This document shows positions 31,222 through 43,326 of a stretch of 64,000 nt of DNA, in pieces. Where the stretch lies: NCBI GenBank assembly GCA_019633425.1, contig WSUB01000017.1:248001-312000 (forward strand). Direction: 5' to 3'. Under the pieces are notes generated by a model. The model did not search any database and was not told the DNA's origin. It was given only the letters and a program-made list of their open reading frames with translations. Origin of the DNA: Tulasnella sp. 424. Taxonomy: Eukaryota > Basidiomycota > Agaricomycetes > Cantharellales > Tulasnellaceae. The translations under genes and the position numbers were made by a program. How positions within the stretch are numbered: position 1 is the stretch's first letter; each line of letters opens with the position of its first letter.

Positions 31222-33429
31222 TCAATCCGCCTTCCTCACTGGGACAACCAACATCGTGCTCGAGTGTTCCTTCATCGTCAACTGGATTTCGCTGTCAGTT
31301 TTCCACGATCCATGTCCCTCTTCGATTTCAACATTGGTTGGGTCCTCAAACGTGTTCATGGCATCAATCGAACGATGATAGACGGAGTACGTTTTGTACT
31401 CCCCGCCTATGGATCGTGATAATGATACCGGTTTCAGCAAGCCTCGAGTTCGGCGCACCGACTCAGATTCTCACCAGCTTTGTAATGGAAGAACTTGATT
31501 GCGACAACCGCCTCTGCCGTGGGGTGCCGATTCACAACGGAAATAGCGACCCTCCCTAGTTGGTCTCCCGGGGAGAAGACCGCGCTGACATCGATGTACG
31601 CGCACTTCGGAGACAAATCGTGACTGTCACGTAGGCCCCCGATCCACTTGGGAAGTGTTTCTCCCTTGTACGACGGCGAATCAACGTGCAAGCCTAAGGC
31701 AAAGGATGCTGCCTCGGCGGTCCCTCGCATATGATTTGAGAAGAGGGAAAGAGGGTGGAAGACCGTTTGCTTGAGGACTTGATTTGGCGACGCCAGGATC
31801 TGCCCAGTCGAGGCCCAAAACAGGTCAGTTCCAGACTCAGCCATCAAAGGCTGAGAGACAAACCGGCGCAATGACGTTGACTAATTGGGCATAATTAGCC
31901 ATCGCGACGATGTCGGCATTCCGGATGAAAACGTTCAGCCAAGATGCCACTGCTAGACAGTCCGCGAGATCATAATGCTCTGAAAGAAAAGATTTAACTC
32001 GAGGCCTTCGAAGCGTATGCAAGTGAGCTTACGTTCTAGCCCATTTGCTGGTGTTCCTGTGATGGATACTTCGCGTTTAATTAAAGCCACATGTCGATGC
32101 GGTAAAACCGACCTTTTGTCTCATCCCAAGGACCCCATTCATCGAAAGCGATTTTGATGGGCTTGCACTTTTCTACTCCATTTTCTATTCTCTACGAGGA
32201 AGAGATGTGACTGTGCATGTGCAAGCCGATTCTGGATTACAGTCTGATCGACCGACTTACTGCCAAATCGACGAGGCTCCTTGTAATTCGGATACTTTCT
32301 TCAACTCCTTCCGGGCCAAAGACTTTTCGTTCGAAGTCCTTTCCGTCCAATCTATCTCTGTCTCCGAATGATGTATATGTGTGAATGGAATGTAAGTCCA
32401 CCTGCGAGAGAGCTTGTGTCAACGTTCATCCTTACGACGCTATCTGCATCAGGAGACAAACCTGAGTCGCAAGACCTTGCAGAATCGTCGCATCCCATGA
32501 TGTGTAGCCATTATTACCGCAGCTTATCAGTATGATGGAGGGGTCGACGAGCTTTAAAGCGTGGGCCCATTGCTGTGCTCTTCGGGTGTATTCTGATGCT
32601 GTGAGGTTTCCGACTTGCCAATGCCCGTACATCTCGTTACCTATAAAGCAGTGTTTAGGGAGTAGTTTTCGTGGCTCTGGTTGGGAGATTTCTGAGGGCT
32701 ACTCACCGAGAGCCCAGTATTTGACCCGATATGGCTCTGGATTGCCTCCGTTGTTTTCTCGCCTCTTGTTAGCCCAGTAGGTATTTCCGGTCCCGTTACA
32801 GTATTCTACCCAATCGAAAGCATCTTCAAGGGTTCCTGTACCCACTTTATGGAGTGATTGTATCAGTAATAGTCGGTACAGCTCGCGGAACGGGCGTCGC
32901 ACTGTTGAGACAAATGTAGGGTTCGGTTCTCGCTTCCCGGCACCTAATGTAACACGGCGAGTAAACATTCAAAATCATTACTTATCATCAAGAACCTATT
33001 CGCTACTTTCCATTTGATAAATTCGTCTGTGCCGAATTGGTTTGACTCCTCTCCTCCCCACGCAAGCTCGGGTCGTCGAGGGCGTTGGTCCTTTGGCCCC
33101 ACCGCATCTTTCCAGCGATAAGAGCTTACACTGTCTCAGCGATCGACGGCTTGGAGGGTGAAGATAAAGAGGAATAGCACATACGAGACAAAATTGCCGC
33201 CGGGCCATCGCACTATGGAGATCTTCAGCTCGTCTCGCACCAGCTTCAGGATGTCCTTCCGGAAGCCTGACTCGTCGATCAATTCAGGTTTCGAGTTTTC
33301 GTATGGCAGAATCCCTCCGTAGATGCATTTTCCAAGATGTTCAAGAAAGCTTGAAAATATACGATCGTCTACTTGCCCGATTTGCCGTGCAGGATCGACA
33401 TGGATTGTGGCCGCTATCGACGAAGTCAT
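31222..33429 (-). CDS. Alpha-L-arabinofuranosidase, GH51 (copy A)
   Basis: A multi-exon gene with at least ten short introns. It starts at the ATG at 33429 and ends with TGA at 31222. The N-terminal blocks [16 protein letters not shown] and [11 protein letters not shown] are typical of GH51. The acid/base Glu lies in GNEMYGH, whose Gly codon is split by an intron. The nucleophile Glu lies in [15 protein letters not shown]. The C-terminal beta-domain follows ([11 protein letters not shown], then [11 protein letters not shown]). The enzyme removes terminal alpha-L-arabinofuranosyl groups from arabinoxylan or arabinan fragments. No signal peptide is visible, so it probably acts inside the cell on imported oligosaccharides, as known for many GH51 members. 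It is a tandem paralog of 33816-36110 in the same orientation. Confidence 0.9.
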
Positions 33430-33815
33430 CTGGGATAGCTGGAGCAGGTTGGCAGTCAGTGAAGTTCAGGATACGTGAGTGATACAGCCGCCGCCACCTT
33501 CTGGTACTCGTACAGGAACAGGTTTAGGACACGGTCGCGAGCGGTGGGCTTCAAAAGCTATTGCTCGGGGGTGGGTGCACGTGCACCTCTTGAGTCCAGG
33601 CTTCGCTTTTTCTGGTATAACCGCATTTAGTTGAGTTCTTCGCTTACCCCAGGGGGCAAAAGTCCTCGCGGGGCAGAGCAGGCCGCTGACGTAAGGACCA
33701 ACCGTGAGCAAAGGGGTACCACAAACGGGTATTGCGGAGTGATCGCAACGGCCTCAATCAAGCTCACTCTTGAATTTCAACTCATTAAAATTTATCAAAG
33801 TATGCATCGATACAA
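33430..33815. other. Spacer between the two GH51 genes
   Basis: About 385 bases that must hold the 3' end of copy B and the promoter of copy A. Nothing specific is recognised. Confidence 0.5.
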
Positions 33816-36110
33816 TCATGCCTGTTTGACGGGGATCACCAGCATTGTGAAGCAATGTTCCTTCACCACCACTCGTATTCGATTCTCGCCGTTTTCCCAA
33901 GTATCTTGGGTCTCGTTGACTTTGACGTTTTCGGGGCTTTCAAACGTGTTGGCTGCATCAGCGGACGGATGATAGATGTAATAGGTCGTGTAGCTTCCGA
34001 CTGTGATGGGTGCAAATAGTCAGTGTGTTGAATGAATAAGGGCCTCTGTTAGAACGGTTGGTTATCCGACTCACCTCCTGTGTAACCCGCAAGCTTGATG
34101 TCAATGTTTGCCTCCGCCGTAGGATGGCGGTTGACGATTGAGACTACAACCTTGCTGCCTTCAGTGTGCGGGATAAAGACAGCGCTCGAATCGATCCATT
34201 TGCAGCTAGGAGATTGGTTGTGGCCCTCTCGTAGACCACCTATCCACTGTGGCAACGTTTCTCCCGAGTATGTGGGCGAGTCTACATGAACAGTGAGCGA
34301 GAATGAAGGTGCGTCGACCGCTCCCCGCATATGGTTTGAAAAGAGATAGTACGGGTAGAATGTGGTTTGCTTGAGGAGTTTGTTGGGCGCAGTGAGTATC
34401 TAGAGAACGATCAAGAAATGGACGAGTACCAGGAGATCAAAGAATTCACGAACCGGAGCGATGGCGTTGACGAGTTGGGCATTATTTGCCATGGCAATGA
34501 TGTCTGCATTGCGAATGAAGACATTGAACCAGGAAGCCATCGCTAAGCAGTCTGTAAGGTCGTAGTGTTCTATCGCCAAGGACTATCAACAGGCGTAGCA
34601 GCGGGGAGGTGACGAACATACATACGTTCCAATCCGTTCGCTGGCGTTCCTATCGCAGATTATCCATGATAATGTATAAGCCATTTAGAGATATCCACGA
34701 AAGATTGGATCAAGTCGTTCACCCTTTGTCTCGTCCCACGGGCCCCACTCGTCAAACGAGATCTTGATGGGATTCGTCTTTTCAACTCCATTTTCGATCC
34801 TCTGTGCAATTACGTTTGATTTCAGTAAGACTCACGATAACTTGCTGAAACGGTGTTGTTGCTGACAGCGAGGTCAATGAGACTGCGTGTGATCTGAATT
34901 CCTTTCTCGGCGGCTTCTGTTCCGAAGACTCGTCGTTCATAGTCTTTCCCGTCGCTTCTGTCTCTCTCTCCGAATCCAGAGAAGTTGTGTATAGAGTGGA
35001 GGTCCACCTAGGCGAGGGGAGATTACCAAAGAGAACCAGCTCATTGTCACTGAATGACTTACGAATTTAGCGAGCCCTTGAAGTAATGTTGCGTCCCACA
35101 GGTTATAGCCATTTTGACCGGAGCTAATTAGCGTGATGTTGGGTCGACCAATTTCAATGCATGAGCCCACTGCTGGGCCTTCCTGGTATACTCGTCCGCT
35201 GTAAGATTGTTGATTGTCCATGGACCATACATTTCGTTTCCTATAGATTCAGGTATCTCAGATGAAAGTTGGAGCAATATAGTGAGTAATCTCTGCCCGA
35301 GTTACGTACCAAGGCCCCAGTACTTCACATGATAAGGCTCATGCGAGCCGGAGTTCTGTCGCCTCTTGTTCGCCCAATACGTGTTCCCGCTCCCATTACA
35401 GTACTCCACCCAATCGAGGGCATCTTCAAGGGTCCCCGTGCCCACTAGAATATATTTCGGCCCAAACTGTTAGTCCAAAGGACAATCTGCTTAAGCCCGC
35501 AACGTACTGTTGAGGCATATGTAAGGTTCGACGCGTGCCTCACGGCACCTATCTAAAAGTATCAGCCAAGGGTTACGAAAGAGTTCAGGATGACGCACCA
35601 CTGTATATACTCATCAGTGCCGAATTGGTTGGACTCTTCACTACCCCAGGCTAATTCGGGTCGTCTGGGACGAAGCTCCTTCGGACCGATGCCATCTTTC
35701 CAACGATAAGACCTATCCGGCAAATGCAGGTTGTGGAATTAATAAAGTGCAGAATTGAATTGGTGCTCACGAGACAAAGTTTCCTCCAGGATATCGAATC
35801 ACAGAGAGCTTTAGATCGTCCCGGACTAGCCCCAGAACGTCCTTCCGGAAGCCCCTTTCGCTGATCAACTCGGGCCGGTCATCTTTGTAAGGTACAACAC
35901 CCCCATAAATACATTTTCCCAGATGTTCGATGAAACTTGAGAAAATGCGATTGTCGACTTGGGCTACTTGTCGCGCGGGATCAATATGTATCGCAGCTTG
36001 GATCGGGGCACCATTGACACGTTCCGAGTGGCCTGCAGACGAAAACCACGTTGCTGAGAAGAATATCCTAGATTAATTTTAGCTTGCCAACCTGTATCTG
36101 TGCTTGCCAT
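33816..36110 (-). CDS. Alpha-L-arabinofuranosidase, GH51 (copy B)
   Basis: A tandem paralog of the preceding gene with the same exon pattern. A short first exon (MASTDT) is spliced to [20 protein letters not shown], followed by [16 protein letters not shown] and [11 protein letters not shown]. The nucleophile motif is [15 protein letters not shown]. The C-terminal domain reads [19 protein letters not shown] and ends in MLVIPVKQA before TGA at 33816-33818. No signal peptide is visible, so it is probably intracellular. The longer N-terminus and divergent C-terminal region suggest the pair is not very recent and may differ in substrate. It is divergent from the RING gene 178 bases away. Confidence 0.9.
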
Positions 36111-36288
36111 GTGCTCCGCGAATACTCTCGAAAGTGTTATTAGAAGAGTTCACGGTTGACGCGGCGGCGGGATTAATGGGGCGCGCGAACATATTGAACC
36201 GTGAGACGGCGCAGGGTCCGCACTTCTTAAACCCCCTCAGCCCGCGTCTTTGTCTCCTTTCCACCACATCATTTCAGCATTCTTCCTC

Positions 36289-39200
36289 ATGGACGTCCCT
36301 TCCAGCACTTCAAGAGATTTTCACCACGACGAACACCTCACAGACACTGGTGGGAGTGGACGAGGCGAGTACTAAACGACCCATTTTATTCTGAAAGGGG
36401 GGCCCATGACATTAATAACGCGTTATTATTATACCTTTCATTCTCTATCATGCAGCTGATGGCCCGCAAAATAACGTTCAAGTTGCTCTTCCCGATGCAT
36501 CGCGTAAGTAGTCCTTGCTGTGACGTGCACGAAACCTTCGCGCCGACGAAGACTGATGTTGGTTCCGAGTAGAGCAACCTACCAACGACGAGTCTGATGC
36601 AAACGACGAATCGTCCAATCAAGAAGCTGACGCAGTACCGAATTCACTTCATATGACTTCAAATCACGAGGCGCAAGAGTCCACGGACCGCCGAGACCAT
36701 TGGGAGGTCCCCGCTCTCCAGACTGCTCGGCCTCCTGATGAACGCAGGCAGTCAAACTTAACCAGGACAACAAGCGACCCTCTAATTGATAGTGATTACT
36801 CCGACGGTCCACCGGGGCTCGCTTACGTGTCGGGAAGCTCGGATGCCGGCGAAGATTCTGGGGACCTCAGCGACGATGATCGAATGCCTGGGCTGCAGCC
36901 TATTGGCTTCTACCACCGCAACGGGTCCTCTACCGCATCGGGACAGCGCGCAGCTGGTGCTGTTGGTTCCCCTCGCGCACCTGGAACGTCTTCTCAAAGC
37001 AACATCCGTCCGAGCGAGATGAGCCCAGCTGAAACAACGAGAAGTGCCAGGCCAAGGGATGCCTCACCTAGTCTCAGCGCACAGCCAACGGACCGATCTT
37101 CTCCAGTCATCGTCGTTGGTCCCCCGATATTCCAAGACCAGGTCACCATGAACCTGTTCGGACAAGTCTGGCCCAACGTTGCCGCTCTTTACGGTAACGC
37201 CCCTACCACTGCCAATCGTGCGCACGAGATCGTTAAAACGATGCATATACTGAACGAGGCGGAGCTCAAGCGTTACGAAACCCTGATCATGCTCCAGGCA
37301 GATAACGAAGAGGACCGGGCGCGTGGAGCTTGCTGTGCCGTCTGCTGGGAGGTTTTGACTATCCCAGACGGGGACAATGGGATTTCGATGGACGAAGGAA
37401 AAGGAAAGGGGAAAGAGTCGAGTTCTAGCTCGTCTCCAGAGCCTGAGGCGTCAAGCTCCTCCGCTCCATCCGCAAACGCAGACTCAGAGAACGAGAACAA
37501 GATTCTAGCTCTTCCTTGCACCCATGTTTTCCACTCCGCATGCTTGATAAAATGGTTTGGTACGTGTATACCTTCTGCTCGAGTTCGTTCTCTGACCCCT
37601 CCCGTCCCAGGCCGTAGCGCCACATGCCCCGAGTGTCGGTTCAATCTTGACCCATCACGCCACATCGCCCCAGCTAGAAATCCTCTTATTCCCCGTCCTG
37701 CAATATCCCGAGATATCTACGACCTCTACAACCGCACTCGTAGGGATGGAGGCCAGGATAGGGTTTCTTCTTCAACCTCCGCCAGGTCTAGGAGCCTTCC
37801 TCGTCGTGGGGATAACGACCCAGTTCTTGGAACTGGACCGCTGGAGCCTCTGCAATCTGGGTTGGATGCAAGAAACCAGGCGCCAAGTCTCTCCACCACC
37901 ATTCAACAAGTGGACCACCTCCCTATGGCAAACCCGGGCCCCTCAGAGGACAGACTTGAACCAACAACTTCGGCAAACGATCCCGAGAGGCCGGACGAGA
38001 CCTCGACTGAACCTGCTTCAGAAGATACTGGAAGAGACCTTGATCAACCATTGCCCACCGATCCCCTTCAGTCTCGTGCTCAGCCGGAAGGAGAAACCGA
38101 CAGTCCAATCACGGACCTCCCTCGGGCTGTGAACGACGCCATACCTCAGAGCGATGTGTCCCAAGGGGTTTCGCAAATTTCGGAACGCCTCAACGGCATT
38201 CGTAACTCGTTAAGCAGTGTTCAGGGCCGCTTGAGGAATGTGGAGAATCGATTGGAGAGTGTCGAGGGTCGCTTGAGGACCATAGAACCTCGCTCAGAAC
38301 GTCGAAGTAACGCCCTCGACTCTACTCGAGTGTTGGGTGGTCGACAGGATGTTGGATTGTTCGATGTGGGCTCAAGGGAAGAGGCTATTCGTCGACTTCG
38401 GTTCCTCGCTACCGGAGGCAGTGGGACCGCATCGGTTAACAGGCCCGCGGCCCCAATCCAGACAACGGGCGGACAACTTCTTGGTGCTTCTCCTTCCCCT
38501 CCGCGCAACGAAAACAACCCAGTGCCTCCACCCCTAGCTTCTCAACCCTCGGCTTCGTCTGGCACAGCGGTCGAGGAAACTCTTGCAGACGTGGCCTCAT
38601 CTCCTCCTTCCGAGCCTGCCTCTACTACCGCCCTCATGGACGCCGCGATCGAGGAAAATGAAACCCCAGTGGGGGAAATGGCGGGAGCCGTTAGCGCTGC
38701 CTCGCTCGATGTCGTGGAGAGGATGGTTCGTGAGGCGGGGATTGTCCTTCGACAGAGCATTGATGCCATTCACTCTACACAACTTGGGAGCTCCGTGGGT
38801 AGTGATTCGGTGAACAATTTCAGGGGGAATGATAGTGGATCCGGTCTCCCGAGCCTAGGACAACCGTCTCATGGTGGTTCGATCTCAGCTGAAGAGAATT
38901 CGCTCCCTAGCGAAGGAGCTTCGATACCTTTGAATGTACCTGCATCTCACACCGAAAATGATGTCGAAGATACTCCCCGGTTGTTGGCAGAGGTCCGACA
39001 GCTCGAGGCGGAGTTGGAGTCGGACTACCTTGTCGCCGAGATGGGGCAGAACGCTCTACGGCAGTTGGGTGGGATGATGAATAATATTTCTCAAGTTTTG
39101 CGTGAAGCCGCAAGACGAGGGCAAGCTCTCAATCAAGCTATTGATACCATCCATGCTCGGACTCAGGGGCAGCCCGGTGGCCCTTCCAGTCTCGACATTA

Positions 39201-39514
39201 CAAGCACAAACCCCCCTCAGATCGGTCCGAGCATCTTGGCCCCGCCACCCGGCTCCCAGGGCGGTCCGGATTCAAGCAATTTCGATACAGGACGTTCTCT
39301 TGGTTTCAGTCCTGGGGGGAGAAACCGTTTACAAGGGCCTCATGCTCGAGAGTACGTTCCACCTCCTGGGAAGATGACTTTCGAGGAGATGCTGGTATTG
39401 AGGGAGAAAGAGCAAGGCCTACGGTGTCCAGGTGTGTGTAGCAAACTGTTAGAGGACGGAGGATGCTTGTGTCCCATTGTGGACCGGAGCGACAAGGCAG
39501 AAACGAGCGAGTGA
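36289..39514 (+). CDS. RING-H2 zinc-finger protein, probable E3 ubiquitin ligase
   Basis: About 1,000 residues. The long open frame is preceded by two short exons, MDVPSSTSRDFHHDEH... from 36289 and about 48 bases from 36460. The first donor appears to be GC (GAG|GCGAGT), and the second is GTAAGT. The RING is C3H2C3: CCAVCWEVL, then a Ser/Glu-rich insertion of about 60 residues, then LPCTHVFHSACLIKWF. A 51-base in-frame intron (37561-37611) follows, then ATCPECRFNLDP. Downstream are long disordered stretches, a heptad-like segment (NGIRNSLSSVQGRLRNVENR) and a Cys-rich C-terminus (CPGVCSKLLEDGGCLCP). It presumably recruits an E2 for substrate ubiquitination. The substrate is unknown. Confidence 0.8.
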
Positions 39515-40661
39515 AAATGTCGGGGGGCCTTTTGGACGATGAATTTTGGGCTGCGTCATGGACAGTGCTAGTACTATGCTTGTTATTCAGTATATTCGTC
39601 TCATCTTCGTCAATAAAATCCGACTGAACGTCATTCTAATTTACTGACGAGTGTGATGACAAATCTAAATTTGGAACGTAAACGGATCTTTCGGAGTTTG
39701 CCGGATCACCACGCGGGATTCTTCCACCCGTCAACACGCCATGACACCTTCCACTTCCCTGTCTAAAGCCAGTGGCTTCCTGATGGCGAAAGTTACTCCA
39801 AGCTACCGACAGAAGATCAAGAGTAGCACGTTTGTCTTCGCTGGAGTGTGAGTTTCCCATTGCCTTGGCTTATTCGAAGTCTTCCTTGGCTGGGAACAAG
39901 CTATGGAAGTCGAAGCGGCACACGCTGGAGTTCTTACCTAGGGTCGCTCTCCCGCATAGGACGCACTCTCAACACCAGACCAACGCATTTTGGTATGAGT
40001 TAGTCAGATTTACGGCCTATGCGAGTTCCGGCAAACTTCAGAGCTCGGAGAGTGAGCCATTTGGGGGTCGTTTTCCGCGTTTTCACGGATCTCCCCGGCA
40101 TTGACCAATCGCGCTCGCTACCGGTCCCGGAGGTGAATAATTTGTCTCTGGAGATGTAGATCACCGAGATCCTTATTTCTCCGACGCGGAGAAGCGGAGG
40201 CATTGTTTCCTCGCATTTCGTTGGTTAGTACGGCCTTGGGACCTGATATGAAAACTAACCCTACTTCTTGGCCAGAGGGTCCAAAGGCGTTTTGCTCCCA
40301 CATGCATGTGTGATAGGCGGGTGCTACTTCGGAGCTCTTTGGAGCAACCAGTGTCGCGCAGACATTCATGACCACCGGAGCGCGTGAGGCAATAGGGCTA
40401 CGTCGAGCGGCCCGGAAAAACCTCTGCCCACCGGACTTCCATATCCCAGCCTGTGCGGCACAATCGTCTTGGCATCGGACCCGGCATTGAACCACTTGAT
40501 GGGGATGAACCTATTGGGTCCTTCTTCTCACACAGCTGAACTGTCTCCTGTCACAAGGAGAATATCAAGGCGTATAAAGATGCTAGTCGAAGTGTTCTGC
40601 ATACTGTGTGGGTCGCCTTCTTCGCATACCCTCCCTACACACGACACGTACGACTGGAAGG
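39515..40661. other. Intergenic, no gene supported
   Basis: About 1.1 kb after the RING gene that includes the sugar transporter promoter. Open frames of 60-125 codons occur on both strands (for example 40118-40495, minus), but none has a recognisable motif or clear splice signals. A lineage-specific gene cannot be excluded. Confidence 0.45.
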
Positions 40662-43034
40662 ATGGCCACGACCACGCCTCATCCACAACGACAAGACTCT
40701 GCTGCTTACGAGAAGGAATCCATCGAGCAAATCGAAAGGAATCCCCAGCACCCCGCGATCATCGTTGACGAGAAGGTCCATGATCCTGGTCTGTACCTGT
40801 ACCCTCGTACATCCTTCTGGATGCTCACCTGTTTTGGATGTAGGCGCACGGTTCGCTGCCGCGAAGGTGGCCGGAGTGCTGGATCCCTGGTCTCGAGCAT
40901 CTTTCACGATTTACGCTTGCGCTCTCATGGCCTTCCTGTGTTCCATGGGAAACGGATATGACGGATCGTATGTATCCTCATTCTTACCCCTGTCCGGGTA
41001 GCGCAGGCGGATCTAATATGATAGTACAGACTGATGACAGCAATCAATGCCATGGAATACTACCAAAAACAGTTTGAAAGCGGCCGCCTCGGCAGCAAGA
41101 CCGGTATCATCTTCTCAATCTACACTGTCGGTCAAATGGCCGGTTCGCTATTCGCTGGTATGCCCTTCCTTCGTCGTTCTATAAGATTGGCGACTTATTG
41201 GGAACGGGTTCGTCGTATTGTTAGGCCCAATCTGTGATAGATTTGGCCGTCGCGGTGGCATGTTTGCTGGAGCATGGGGAATCGTTATTGGTGTCGCTGT
41301 AATTGCTTCTTCACACACAAGGGCTCAGTTCATCGGAGGTCGCTTCCTTTTGGGCTTTGGCATCGCTATTGCTACGGTTGGTGCACCCACGTACATTCTC
41401 GAGTGCAGTCCCCCCCAATGGAGAGGACGTTTGACCTCCCTGTACAATACCGGTAAGTTGTGTCGGTTTTTGATACTGTACCAAGCGTATTGCTAATAGT
41501 GTTTTGAAGGCTGGTTCGGAGGAAGCATCCCCGCTGCTGGAATCTGTCTCGGCACCAGTACAATCAAAAGCAACTGGAGCTGGAAGATCCCGCTCAGTAA
41601 GTGAACAGATGAAGTTTTTTTTGGATTAGATTGGGCTCAACGATCCTTTAGTTATCCAGTGTGTCCCGGCTTCGTTTGTCATCATGTTCGTTTGGTTCCT
41701 CCCCGAAAGCCCCCGCTACATGTATCAAAACGGACGAAAGGAAGAAGCATATGCTTTCCTTACCAAGGTATCGTACCTCTAGATGACGCTCCGAAGAACT
41801 TTACTTAAACTCATCCATAATGACAGTATCACGGCAATGGGGACCGAAATAATCCCATCGTCCAGCTTGAGATCGACGAGTTTGATGACGCAATTAAACA
41901 GAATGGATCCGACAAACGATGGTGGGATTACTCTGACCTCGTCAAGACGAAGAATGCTAGGTTCGTTTCCGATTTTCTGCAGATTTTGTTGTCCACAATT
42001 CTAACCTCGTGCACCTTTCCCTTCCTAGGTGGCGTTCGCTCATGGTGTTCTTGATGGGTCTCTTCGGTCAAATGTCTGGAAACGGTCTCGGCTACTTCAA
42101 CGTGGATATCTACAAATCGTTGGGATACAACACTCACATGCAATTCATCCTCAACTTGGTCAACTCCTTTGTTCAGGCCATTACCGCATGGGTTGCGGTG
42201 TCCCTAACAGGTACCTCTTACCTCGACGGACCAAAAAAAACATAGCTGACCGGAGACCTCAGATCGTATGCCACGCAGGCATGTCCTCGTTTTCGGTACT
42301 GCTCTGTGCAGCTTGATGTTAGCCGCCAACGCTGGATTCTCGGCAAAGTGGGCCACATGTGAGTTGTTTGAAACACAACCTGTTGTTATGCATCTAATGG
42401 GTTTTAACTCTTACTTCCCATTAGATGGAGCTACAAATAAGAACCTGAACGTTGGACGAGCTGGAGCAGCGTCTTTCTTCCTTTTCAACTCAGCCTACGC
42501 GTTCACCTATACTCCTCTTCGTGGGTTTCTTGAATACAGTCTAAGGATAGAAGCGGTTGCTTATTATGTTGCCTTTTCAGAATCCCTCTATCCTGCCGAA
42601 TGTCTTGAGAATACAGCCCGTGCCAAGGGTGTTGCCATGAAGATTTTCGTCATCAGCTGCACTTCATTCATCAACCTTCTCTGCACACCGTGAGTCGCAT
42701 TTTCACATCTCGCCGTCTCGCATCTTATACTGAGCCAAAACTACATTAGCATCGCACTTGAAAACATTGGATGGAAATACATTCTCGTCTTCGTCGGCTG
42801 GGATGCCTTTGAGACTGTCATCTGGTACTTCTTCGCCGTTGAGACTCAAGGAAGGACGTTGGAGGAATTGGATGCCATTTTCTCTGCGCCAAACCCTGTT
42901 GCGGCGTCCAAACAGAAGTCTTTGGTGAGAGGAGATCGTAATCACCCCCATTTTACTCTCACTGACACCGTCCGTGACTTCAGGCGATCGTCGACCAAGA
43001 ACAAGGCGTCGTCCGCGTCGTCGCCGCCAAGTAG
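40662..43034 (+). CDS. MFS sugar transporter (sugar porter family)
   Basis: About 530 residues in at least 11 exons, with 12 predicted membrane spans. The ATG at 40662 (MATTTPHPQRQD) is followed by an intron at about 40788-40842. Sugar-porter signatures are present: GPICDRFGRRGG in the loop between spans 2 and 3, GRFLLGFGIA, PESPRYMYQNGR at the end of span 6, and VETQGRTLEELD after span 12. It imports a mono- or disaccharide by proton symport at the plasma membrane. The exact sugar cannot be read from sequence, but lactose-permease-like and hexose/pentose transporters share this pattern. The last intron (about 42927-42984) joins KQKSL to IVDQEQGV. It lies 4.5 kb from the GH51 pair, consistent with but not proof of pentose use. 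Confidence 0.88.
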
Positions 43035-43326
43035 TACTCTTTCTGTACCTTCCATCTCGCAGAAGCCTCTATAAATGTAATATTAGATGATTCTTTCCCC
43101 GAACGTGGACCTTAGAACCAGTCTTCCAGTTATCCATCGTCCTTCCAACCAAACGCAGGCATTTATCCGGTGAGGTTAGCCCCACCGACATTGGATGGCT
43201 CCCACCTGGTCCCGGTGTCGGGATCTTTTGACAGAAAGACAGCGCGAGGGTAAAGAGGACCACTGCCTCCCCACAAACCGGCCGCGCCTGCATCAGATAT
43301 TCATACATACTGCATCGAGACTACAA

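Noticed and set aside
40118..40495. 125-codon minus-strand frame between the RING gene and the sugar transporter
   Set aside because: No motif, odd composition and no supporting splice sites; most likely chance.
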